A DNA stretch of 64,000 bases. Origin: Pseudonocardia sediminis. GTDB taxonomy: Bacteria > Actinomycetota > Actinomycetes > Mycobacteriales > Pseudonocardiaceae. A model generated the notes under the pieces. That model did not search any database, was not told where the DNA came from, and saw only the letters and a list, made by a program, of their open reading frames with translations. The stretch spans positions 5,702,001 through 5,766,000 of the forward strand of contig NZ_SHKL01000001.1 in assembly GCF_004217185.1 (NCBI RefSeq), written 5' to 3'. The number at the start of each line of letters is the position of its first letter. Within the stretch, counting starts at the first letter, position 1. Below, in pieces: positions 25,478 through 32,606 of the stretch. The position numbers and the translations under genes are program-made.

Positions 25478-25510
25478 CCGCCCCGGCGACCGTCCAGGTC
25501 GCCGGGGCGG
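25478..25510. terminator. bidirectional terminator between OYE and PIG-L genes
   Basis: A perfect 14-bp stem (CCGCCCCGGCGACC at 25478-25491 with GGTCGCCGGGGCGG at 25497-25510) around a 5-base loop, placed between two convergent genes. A run of Us is lacking, as is common in high-GC actinobacteria. Confidence 0.8.
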
Positions 25511-25517
25511 CGGCGTC

Positions 25518-26240
25518 TCAGAGCTCGATCAGCTCGAACGGCGTCGCCAGCTCCGCCCCGGGCAGTCGCGCCCCCGCCTCCGCGGCGCCGCCGCGCAGGA
25601 ACGTCTCCGGGTCGGCCATGGCCCCGCCGAGGGCGTCGAGGTAGGCGCGGTGCGCGGCGAGCGAGGCGACCGCGCGGTCGAACGTCGCGGTGATGTCGAC
25701 GGCGTGGCGGGCCTCCGGGGAGGCCGCGACGGCGACGGCGCGCACGCCGTCCCACGGCTCGCCGCCCACCCCCGGGAACAGCCACCGGTTCCCGGCGTCG
25801 CGCGCGGCGTCGATCACCGCCCGCCCGGTGTGCACGTGGTCGGCCATGTTCCGCCCGCCGCCGGGCCAGGTGTCGTGGTGGTTGCCCGTCACGAGCAGCT
25901 GCGGGCGGTGCCGGCGGATCGCCGCAGCGATGTCGCGGCGCAGGCCGGCCGAGTACTCGATCAGACCGTCCGGGTGGTCGAGGAACTCCACGACGTCCAC
26001 CCCGACGGCCGCCGCGGCGGCCCGCTGCTCGGCCTCGCGGACCGGGCCGCACTCCGGCGGCGCCATCGTGTCGATGCCGGCCTCACCCCGCGTCACCAGC
26101 AGGTACGTCACCTCCCGGCCCTGCGCCGTCCACCGGGCGACGGCCCCGGAGCCGCCGTACTCCATGTCGTCCGGGTGGGCGACGACCACCAGGATCCGGT
26201 CGGCGTCCTCGGGCAGGGGTGCGTACGGCGCAGCGTCCAT
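25518..26240 (-). CDS. PIG-L family deacetylase
   Basis: A zinc-dependent deacetylase of the PIG-L/LmbE/MshB fold (240 residues). The catalytic motif AHPDDMEYGG (AHPDDxE) is near the N-terminus and the third metal-binding histidine lies in MADHVHTG. Relatives include MshB (mycothiol synthesis) and mycothiol S-conjugate amidase; the sequence does not fix the substrate. The ATG at 26240 is favoured because GAGGA lies 7 bases upstream; an in-frame GTG at 26270 would add ten residues. It is convergent with the OYE gene and divergent from the transporter. Confidence 0.87.
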   Translation of the reverse strand: MDAAPYAPLPEDADRILVVVAHPDDMEYGGSGAVARWTAQGREVTYLLVTRGEAGIDTMAPPECGPVREAEQRAAAAAVGVDVVEFLDHPDGLIEYSAGLRRDIAAAIRRHRPQLLVTGNHHDTWPGGGRNMADHVHTGRAVIDAARDAGNRWLFPGVGGEPWDGVRAVAVAASPEARHAVDITATFDRAVASLAAHRAYLDALGGAMADPETFLRGGAAEAGARLPGAELATPFELIEL

Positions 26241-26344
26241 CCCCCGATCCTCGTGCCTGATTGCGTCCACACGGAACGGTGAATTCCGGACATCCAGGCC
26301 GTAGCGTGACCCACCGTCACAGCCGTCCGGCAGGGGGAGCCGTC

Positions 26345-27706
26345 ATGTCCGAGGTACGGGGCGCGACCAGCCCGTCCGGTGCACCACCGGAACGCTCGTC
26401 GATCGTCAAGATCGTGTCCGCGTCGATGCTGGGCACGACCGTCGAGTGGTACGACTTCTTCCTCTACGGCGTCGCCGCCGCGATCGTGTTCCCGGCCGTG
26501 TTCTTCCCGGACGCGGACCCGACCGCGGGCACGCTGCTCTCGCTGGGCACGTTCGCGATCGGGTTCGTCGCCCGGCCGCTGGGCGGGCTCGTGTTCGGCC
26601 ACTACGGCGACAAGATCGGCCGCAAGAAGCTGCTGGTCCTGAGCCTGCTCATGATGGGCGTCTCGACGTTCCTGATCGGCCTGCTCCCGGGCTACGCGAC
26701 GATCGGGATCGCCGCACCGCTGCTGCTGGTGCTGCTGCGGCTGGTGCAGGGCTTCGCGCTCGGCGGCGAGTGGGGCGGCGCGGTGCTGATCGTCTCCGAG
26801 CACGGTGACCCGGCCCGGCGCGGGTTCTGGGCGAGCTGGCCGCAGGCCGGCGCACCGGCCGGGCAGCTGCTCGCGAACGGGCTGCTGGCCGTGATGGCGG
26901 TCGTGCAGAGCGAGGCGGCGTTCGAGTCCTGGGGCTGGCGGATCCCGTTCCTGCTCTCCGCGGTGCTGGTGCTGATCGGGCTGTACGTGCGCCTGTCGGT
27001 CGAGGAGTCGCCGGTGTTCCGCGACGCCCAGGCCCGCGCGGCCGAGCGGGCCGCGGCCGGCACGCGCGACGTGATGCCGATCCTGGACGTCCTGCGCCTG
27101 TACCCCCGCGAGGTCCTGACCGCGATGGGCGCGCGGTTCGCCGAGAACGTCGCCTACTACATCTTCACCATCGTCGTGAGCACGTACATGCAGGTGCGGT
27201 TCGGGCTGCCGACGTCGTTCGTGCTGGGTGCGGTGCTGATCGGGGCGGCGGTGCACATCGTGACGATCCCGATCTGGGGTGCGGTCTCGGACCGGGTCGG
27301 GCGGCGCCCGGTGTACCTGTTCGGCGCGGTCGGGATCGGGGCGTGGGCGTTCGCGTTCTTCGCCCTGCTCGACACGCAGAACTTCGCGCTGGTCGCGACC
27401 GCCGTCGTCGTCGGGCTGCTGTTCCACGGCGCGATGTACGGGCCGCAGGCGGCGTTCCTGTCCGAGCTGTTCGGCACGAAGGTGCGGTACTCCGGCGTCT
27501 CGATCGGCTACCAGCTCGCGTCGGTGCTGGCCGGCGGGCTGGCGCCGCTGATCGCGGCGTCGCTGCTCGCGGTGTACGGCAACGGCTACGCGATCGCGAT
27601 CTACGTCGCGGCCTGCTCGGTGGTCACGATCGTCGCGGTGGCGACGTACTCGGAGACGCGGACCCGGCGCCTCGACGCCGACGACGCGCTGCCCCCGGCG
27701 CGGTAG
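26345..27706 (+). CDS. MFS transporter, metabolite:H+ symporter (MHS) family
   Basis: A 12-helix major facilitator transporter (453 residues) of the MHS group (ProP/ShiA/KgtP-like), which imports organic acids or compatible solutes with protons. Family marks: the N-terminal GTTVEWYDFFLYGVAAA, the loop-2/3 motif GHYGDKIGRKKLL, LVQGFALGGEWGGAVL in helix 4, and the loop-8/9 DRVGRRPVYLFG. The ATG at 26345 is preceded by GGGGGAG. The substrate cannot be told from the sequence; neighbours give no clear pathway. Confidence 0.9.
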   Translation: MSEVRGATSPSGAPPERSSIVKIVSASMLGTTVEWYDFFLYGVAAAIVFPAVFFPDADPTAGTLLSLGTFAIGFVARPLGGLVFGHYGDKIGRKKLLVLSLLMMGVSTFLIGLLPGYATIGIAAPLLLVLLRLVQGFALGGEWGGAVLIVSEHGDPARRGFWASWPQAGAPAGQLLANGLLAVMAVVQSEAAFESWGWRIPFLLSAVLVLIGLYVRLSVEESPVFRDAQARAAERAAAGTRDVMPILDVLRLYPREVLTAMGARFAENVAYYIFTIVVSTYMQVRFGLPTSFVLGAVLIGAAVHIVTIPIWGAVSDRVGRRPVYLFGAVGIGAWAFAFFALLDTQNFALVATAVVVGLLFHGAMYGPQAAFLSELFGTKVRYSGVSIGYQLASVLAGGLAPLIAASLLAVYGNGYAIAIYVAACSVVTIVAVATYSETRTRRLDADDALPPAR

Positions 27707-27844
27707 CCCCGCCCGGTGGTCCCCTCCGGTGGTCCCCGCCCGGCGGACGGGCGACCCCGGCGGGTGCGCTGCGTCACGGGGGCGTAGAACGGGCCCTGCG
27801 ATCACCCACGACCCCCGGGGTCACCGACGACGCAGGGAGCCGCC

Positions 27845-28585
27845 ATGCCACGCACCGAGCTCACCATCCGCACCGACGACGGCGACGCCCCGGCGACGCT
27901 GCACACCCCCGACGGCGACGGCCCCTGGCCGGGCGTCCTGTTCTACGTCGACGCGGGCGGGGTCCGCGCCGCGATGCACGACATGGCCGCGCACCTGGCC
28001 GTCCTCGGCTACGCCGTCCTGGTGCCCGACGTCTACTACCGCCACGGCGACTGGGAACCGTTCGACCTGGCCACCGCGTTCACCGACCCGGACCAGCGCG
28101 CCCGCCTCGGCGACCTGATGTCCAGCCTGACCAGCGAGATCGTCGCCGTGGACGCCGAGTCCTACGTGACGGCCCTGCTGGAGCGTCCCGAGGTCGCCGG
28201 CACCGCGATCGGCACCACCGGCTACTGCATGGGCGGGGCGCTCTCGCTGCGCACGGCGGCGACCCAGCCCGAGCGCGTCGCCGCCGCGGCCTCGTTCCAC
28301 GGCGGGAACCTCGCGAGCGACGCACCGGACAGCCCGCACCGCCTGGCCGACCGGATCCGCGCCACCGTCTACGTCGCGGGCGCCGAGAACGACGACTCGT
28401 TCCCGGCCGAGCAGTTCGAGCGCCTGGACCAGGCGCTGTCCGCCGCGGGCCTGACCTACACGCTGGAGACCTACCCGGCCGCGCACGGCTTCTCCGTGCC
28501 GGACAACCCCACCCACGACGACGAGGCCGAGCAGCGCCACTGGGACGCCCTGCAGCGCCTCTACGGCGCCGCGCTCGTCGGCTGA
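27845..28585 (+). CDS. dienelactone hydrolase family protein
   Basis: An alpha/beta hydrolase (246 residues) of the dienelactone hydrolase family. The nucleophile is a cysteine in GTTGYCMGGALS, the aspartate is probably in AGAENDDSF, and the histidine lies in YPAAHGFSV. Such enzymes hydrolyse dienelactone in chloroaromatic breakdown, but many are general esterases; no aromatic-degradation genes are beside it. The ATG at 27845 is preceded by GCAGGGAGCC. A strong inverted repeat follows the stop. Confidence 0.85.
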   Translation: MPRTELTIRTDDGDAPATLHTPDGDGPWPGVLFYVDAGGVRAAMHDMAAHLAVLGYAVLVPDVYYRHGDWEPFDLATAFTDPDQRARLGDLMSSLTSEIVAVDAESYVTALLERPEVAGTAIGTTGYCMGGALSLRTAATQPERVAAAASFHGGNLASDAPDSPHRLADRIRATVYVAGAENDDSFPAEQFERLDQALSAAGLTYTLETYPAAHGFSVPDNPTHDDEAEQRHWDALQRLYGAALVG

Positions 28586-28605
28586 CACCCCGGCTGACGC
28601 CGGCC

Positions 28606-28647
28606 CGTGCGCGGATATCGCTGCCCCGGCGACGATATCCGCGCACG
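28606..28647. repeat. perfect 15-bp inverted repeat between dienelactone hydrolase and ABC-F genes
   Basis: CGTGCGCGGATATCG (28606-28620) and its exact reverse complement (28633-28647) flank a 12-base loop. It can end transcription of the upstream gene. The arms hold the hexamer GATATC, which is odd in such GC-rich surroundings, so this may also be a dispersed palindromic (REP-like) element. Confidence 0.65.
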
Positions 28648-28681
28648 ACCGCCGGCGGCGGCCGGTAGCGTTCGGGACCTC

Positions 28682-30340
28682 ATGAGCGCGACCCTGCACG
28701 CCACCGGACTGTCCACCGGCCACGGCGCACGAACCCTGTTCTCCGGTCTCGACCTGATCGTCGCGCCGGGCGACGTGATCGGGCTGGTCGGCGCGAACGG
28801 CGCCGGCAAGTCGACGCTGCTGCGCCTGCTGGCCGGTGAGCAGGCCCCGGACGAGGGCACCGTCGCCCTCGCCCCACCGGACGCGACGGTCGGGCACCTC
28901 CCGCAGGAGCCGGACCGCCGCCCGGGCGAGACGCTCGCCGCGTTCCTGGCCCGGCGCACCGGCGTCACCGACGCCCTGGCCGCGATGGACGCGGCCGCGC
29001 AGGACCTCACCGACGGTGCTCCCGGCGCGGACGACGCCTACGCCGTCGCCCTGGACCGCTGGCTCGCCCTCGGTGGCGCCGACCTCGACGAGCGCGCCGC
29101 GGAGATGCTCGCCGACCTCGGCCTCGGCGTCTCCCCGGACGCGGAGATGACCGGCCTGTCCGGCGGGCAGGCGGCCCGCGCCGGGCTGGCGGCGCTGCTG
29201 CTCTCGCGCTACGACCTGCTGCTGCTCGACGAGCCCACGAACGACCTCGACCTCGACGGCCTGGCCCGGCTCGAGGAGTTCGTGGGCGGCCTCGCCCGCG
29301 GCGGGTCGCGCGCCACCCCGGCCGTCGTCGTCAGCCACGACCGGGAGTTCCTGGCCCGCACCGTCAACCGCATCGTCGAGCTGGACCTGGCCCAGCAGCA
29401 GGTCGGGATCTACGACGGCGGCTACGAGGCCTACCTGACCGAGCGCGAGGTCGCCCGCCGGCACGCCCGCGAGGCCTACGACGAGTACGCCGACAAGCTC
29501 GGCGGCCTCAAGGAACGCGCGGTCATGCAGCGCAACTGGATGGCCCAGGGCGTCCGCAACGTCCGCCGTAAGGCCGGTTCGGAGCCGGACAAGAACATCA
29601 AGGCGATGCGCAAGGAGACCAGCGAGAAGCAGGCGTCGAAGGCCCGTCAGACGGAGAAGGCGATCGAGCGCCTGGAGGTCGTCGAGGAGCCCCGCAAGGA
29701 GTGGGAGCTGCAGATGACGATCGCGTCCGCGCCGCGCTCCGGCGCCGTGGCCGCACGGGCCGACAGCGCGGTCGTCCGGCGCGGGGACTTCGTGCTCGGC
29801 CCGGTGACCGCGCAGGTCGACTGGGCGGACCGGGTGGTGGTCACCGGCGCGAACGGCTCCGGCAAGTCGACGCTGCTCGGTGCGCTGCTGGGGCGGATCC
29901 CGACCGACTCCGGCTCGGCCGGGCTCGGCGCCGGGGTGCGGGTCGGGGAGATCGACCAGGCCCGCGGGGCGTTCCTCGGCTCGCAGACGCTGCTGCGCTC
30001 GTTCGGCACCGAGGTGCCGGACTGGCCCGAGTCCGAGGTGCGCACGCTCCTGGCGAAGTTCGCCCTGACCCGCGAGCAGGTGCTGCGCCCGGCCGCGTCG
30101 CTGTCACCGGGCGAGCGGACCCGCGCCGCACTGGCGCTGCTGCAGGCCCGCGAGGTGAACCTGCTGGTGCTCGACGAGCCGACGAACCACCTGGACCTGC
30201 CCGCGATCGAGCAGCTCGAACAGGCCGTCGAGTCGTTCGCCGGGACCGTCCTGCTGGTCACCCACGACCGCCGGATGCTGGACACCGTCCGCGCGACCCG
30301 GCGCTGGAACGTCGAACGCGGCGGGCTGACCGAGCTGTAA
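28682..30340 (+). CDS. ABC-F family ATPase
   Basis: A soluble protein with two ABC ATPase domains and no membrane segment (552 residues), the layout of ABC-F proteins that act on the ribosome. Domain 1: Walker A GANGAGKST, signature LSGGQAARAGL, Walker B LLLLDEPTNDLD. A charged linker follows (about 240-340; KLGGLKERAVMQRNWMAQGV). Domain 2: GANGSGKST, a less usual signature LSPGERTRAAL, and LLVLDEPTNHLD. The role may be translation support or antibiotic resistance by ribosome protection; the sequence cannot tell which. The ATG at 28682 is taken because the inverted repeat lies directly before it. Confidence 0.9.
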   Translation: MSATLHATGLSTGHGARTLFSGLDLIVAPGDVIGLVGANGAGKSTLLRLLAGEQAPDEGTVALAPPDATVGHLPQEPDRRPGETLAAFLARRTGVTDALAAMDAAAQDLTDGAPGADDAYAVALDRWLALGGADLDERAAEMLADLGLGVSPDAEMTGLSGGQAARAGLAALLLSRYDLLLLDEPTNDLDLDGLARLEEFVGGLARGGSRATPAVVVSHDREFLARTVNRIVELDLAQQQVGIYDGGYEAYLTEREVARRHAREAYDEYADKLGGLKERAVMQRNWMAQGVRNVRRKAGSEPDKNIKAMRKETSEKQASKARQTEKAIERLEVVEEPRKEWELQMTIASAPRSGAVAARADSAVVRRGDFVLGPVTAQVDWADRVVVTGANGSGKSTLLGALLGRIPTDSGSAGLGAGVRVGEIDQARGAFLGSQTLLRSFGTEVPDWPESEVRTLLAKFALTREQVLRPAASLSPGERTRAALALLQAREVNLLVLDEPTNHLDLPAIEQLEQAVESFAGTVLLVTHDRRMLDTVRATRRWNVERGGLTEL

Positions 30341-30380
30341 CGCTCGACCGGCCCGCCGCGTCGCGTACGGGTTCTGCTGC

Positions 30381-30710
30381 TCAGGCCTTCGCGTCGGCCG
30401 CGCCGGGCTCGACCGCGTCCTCCTGGGACACGATGGCGAACCGCAGCTCGTCCTCGCCGTTCTCACCGGGGACGGCCTGCACGTCGAGCACCTTGTCGTC
30501 CAGGATCTGGGCGGCGGCGGGTTCGAGGAACACCGCCACACCCTCCCCGCGCAACACCGTGTCCTGCTCGTCGGCGGACTGCGCGAGCGCCAGCTCCAGG
30601 CCCTCCTCGGGCTGTGGAGCGGTGATCCGGAGGCCGCCGTCGTCCGGCAGCTCCGCCTCGGTGCTCAGCGACTTGATGGCTTCGGCCGCGTTCTCCGTGA
30701 TTGCCAACAT
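30381..30710 (-). CDS. HesB/IscA-like protein without cysteines
   Basis: A small acidic protein of 109 residues that starts MLAITENAAEAIKSL and has the alternating strands of the HesB/IscA fold (GGLRITAPQPEEGLEL, VLRGEGVAVFLEPAAAQIL, DDKVLDVQ). It contains no cysteine at all, so it cannot hold an Fe-S cluster in the way IscA does. The role is unknown; it may be a structural relative with another binding function. It is co-directional with the aldo/keto reductase (18 bp between them). Confidence 0.75.
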   Translation of the reverse strand: MLAITENAAEAIKSLSTEAELPDDGGLRITAPQPEEGLELALAQSADEQDTVLRGEGVAVFLEPAAAQILDDKVLDVQAVPGENGEDELRFAIVSQEDAVEPGAADAKA

Positions 30711-30728
30711 CTTCTCGACCGTAACAGC

Positions 30729-31550
30729 TCAGCCGAAGTCGTTCGGGTTGGGCCCGATCCGCGCATCGGCGTTCATGCGGTCGATCGAGGCGACGTCGTC
30801 GCCGGTCAGCTCGAAGTCGAAGATCTTGAAGTTCTCCTCGATCCGCGAGGGCGTGTTCGACTTCGGGAAGACGATGTTGCCGTGCTGGATGTGCCAGCGC
30901 AGCACGACCTGGGCCGGCGTCTTGCCGATCCGCTGCGCGATCGTCGCGATGGCCTCCTCCTCGAGCAGGCCCTTGCCCTGCCCGATCGGGCTCCACGCCT
31001 CGGTCGCGATGCCGTGGTTGGAGTTGTACTCGCGCAGCGCGGCCTGGATCAGGTGCGGGTGCACCTCGATCTGGTTGACCGACGGCACGGTCGAGGTCTC
31101 CTTGGCGAGACGGTCCAGGTGCTCGGGGTTGAAGTTCGAGACACCGATGGACCGGGTCTTGCCGGCCTTCTTCGCGTCCTCGAAGCCCTGCCAGGTCTCG
31201 ACGTAGCGGTTCTGCGTCGGCTGCGGCCAGTGGATCAGGTAGAGGTCCACGTGCTCGAGGCCGAGCCGGTCGAGGCTCTCGTCGAGCTTCTTCGCGGCCA
31301 GGTCACGCGAGTGCCCGTCGTTGTTGAGCTTCGTGGTGACGAAGAGCTCGTCGCGGGGGATGCCGGAGTCGGCGATCGCCTTGCCGACACCCTCCTCGTT
31401 CTCGTACATCTGCGCGGTGTCGATGTGGCGGTAGCCGATGTCCAGGGCTGCCTTGACCTTCTCCGCAACCTGGCCGGGCTCGATCTGGAAGACACCGAAT
31501 CCGAGCTGCGGGATCTCCACACCGTCGTTCAACTTGATCGTGGGAACCAT
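30729..31550 (-). CDS. aldo/keto reductase
   Basis: An NADPH-dependent TIM-barrel oxidoreductase (273 residues), close in style to the 2,5-diketo-D-gluconate reductase (DkgA) group. The catalytic tetrad is visible: Asp and Tyr in HIDTAQMYENEEG, Lys in VTTKLNND and His in YLIHWPQP. Cofactor-binding residues lie in FPKSNTPSRIEEN near the C-terminus. The start ATG is at 31550. It precedes the HesB-like gene on the same strand. The natural substrate is unknown. Confidence 0.92.
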   Translation of the reverse strand: MVPTIKLNDGVEIPQLGFGVFQIEPGQVAEKVKAALDIGYRHIDTAQMYENEEGVGKAIADSGIPRDELFVTTKLNNDGHSRDLAAKKLDESLDRLGLEHVDLYLIHWPQPTQNRYVETWQGFEDAKKAGKTRSIGVSNFNPEHLDRLAKETSTVPSVNQIEVHPHLIQAALREYNSNHGIATEAWSPIGQGKGLLEEEAIATIAQRIGKTPAQVVLRWHIQHGNIVFPKSNTPSRIEENFKIFDFELTGDDVASIDRMNADARIGPNPNDFG

Positions 31551-31630
31551 GAAGAACGGTTACCCGGGCCCGGCCGGGGTCATGCGCCGCGACGGTGTCG
31601 GGAACCCGACGCGGGCGACGGGAATAGTGC

Positions 31631-32479
31631 TCAGTTCCAGACCGCGCGGACCTGCGCGGCCACCGCGGCCGCCTGGGCACGTCCCGCGCGGGCCGAGGGC
31701 GGGCGCTGCGCCGGGTCCAGGACGTTGCTCCCGAACGCCTTGCGCGCCGCCTCGTCCGGGCTGAGGAGCACGGCCTTCGACGACGCCGCGAGCGCCTCCA
31801 CCTGGGTGCGCGGCTTGGCCATGGCCCCGAACCCGGACGTCAGCGGAGCCAGCACGACGACGCGCTCGTACCCGGCCGCGAGGTCGGCGTTCGCCATCGA
31901 CCGGACGCCGCCGTCGACCCAGCGCGTGCCCAGGGCCGTCACCGGCGGCCAGACGCCCGGCACCGCGCAGCTCGCCGCGACGGCCTCGACCAGCGTCATG
32001 CCGGAGTCGCGGTCGAGGGCCCGGAACTCCCCGGTGTGGGCGTCCACGGCGGTCACCTGCAGGTCGCGGTCGGACGGCCAGACGGCGCCGCCGAGCCGTG
32101 ACTCCATGATGTCGAGACGTTCCTGCTCGGGAACGGTGTCGGTCGCCAGCGCCATCCGCCCGATCCGGGCCCGGACCTGCTGCGCGCCCCGCGGGCCGAG
32201 CAGCGCCGCCCGCGCCATCCGCAGCGCGAGACCGCGCCCGGCGGACGCGGCGACCTCACCGGTGCCGGTGACCAGCTGCGTCGCGTAGAGCTCGTCGAGG
32301 TCGCGGCCGCAGGCCACGTTCGCCCCGACGGCCGACCCCGCCGACGTCCCGACCACCAGGTCGGCACGGGACAGGTCGACGCCCTGCTCGGCCAGGCCGG
32401 TCAGCATCCCGTACAACCACGCGATCCCGGTCAGCCCTCCGCCACCGAGCACCAGCGCACGTTCCCCGCGAGACGTCAT
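31631..32479 (-). CDS. patatin-like phospholipase
   Basis: A patatin-family serine lipase/acyl hydrolase (282 residues) with a Ser-Asp dyad. The oxyanion loop reads LGGGGLTGIAWL, the nucleophile lies in VGTSAGSAVG, and the aspartate in WVDGGVRS. It is short and lacks a signal peptide, as is usual for bacterial patatins. The ATG at 32479 is used; an in-frame GTG at 32488 would add three residues. It is followed on the same strand by the aldo/keto reductase after 80 bp. A strong hairpin precedes it. Confidence 0.88.
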   Translation of the reverse strand: MTSRGERALVLGGGGLTGIAWLYGMLTGLAEQGVDLSRADLVVGTSAGSAVGANVACGRDLDELYATQLVTGTGEVAASAGRGLALRMARAALLGPRGAQQVRARIGRMALATDTVPEQERLDIMESRLGGAVWPSDRDLQVTAVDAHTGEFRALDRDSGMTLVEAVAASCAVPGVWPPVTALGTRWVDGGVRSMANADLAAGYERVVVLAPLTSGFGAMAKPRTQVEALAASSKAVLLSPDEAARKAFGSNVLDPAQRPPSARAGRAQAAAVAAQVRAVWN

Positions 32480-32559
32480 GTCCCGCACTCTGGCACGTCC
32501 GGGCGGGCGCGCCCGCGTCGGTGTGCGCGGAACACCGACCGACCGATGATCACGGCGAG

Positions 32560-32596
32560 GGGAGCGGGACCGACCGACCAGGTCGGTCCCGCTCCC
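32560..32596 (-). terminator. strong terminator hairpin after the YdiJ-like gene
   Basis: A perfect 16-bp stem (GGGAGCGGGACCGACC at 32560-32575, reverse complement at 32581-32596) with a 5-base loop begins 11 bp past the stop of the large oxidoreductase and before the patatin start. Confidence 0.85.
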
Positions 32597-32606
32597 GCCG
32601 CGACGA

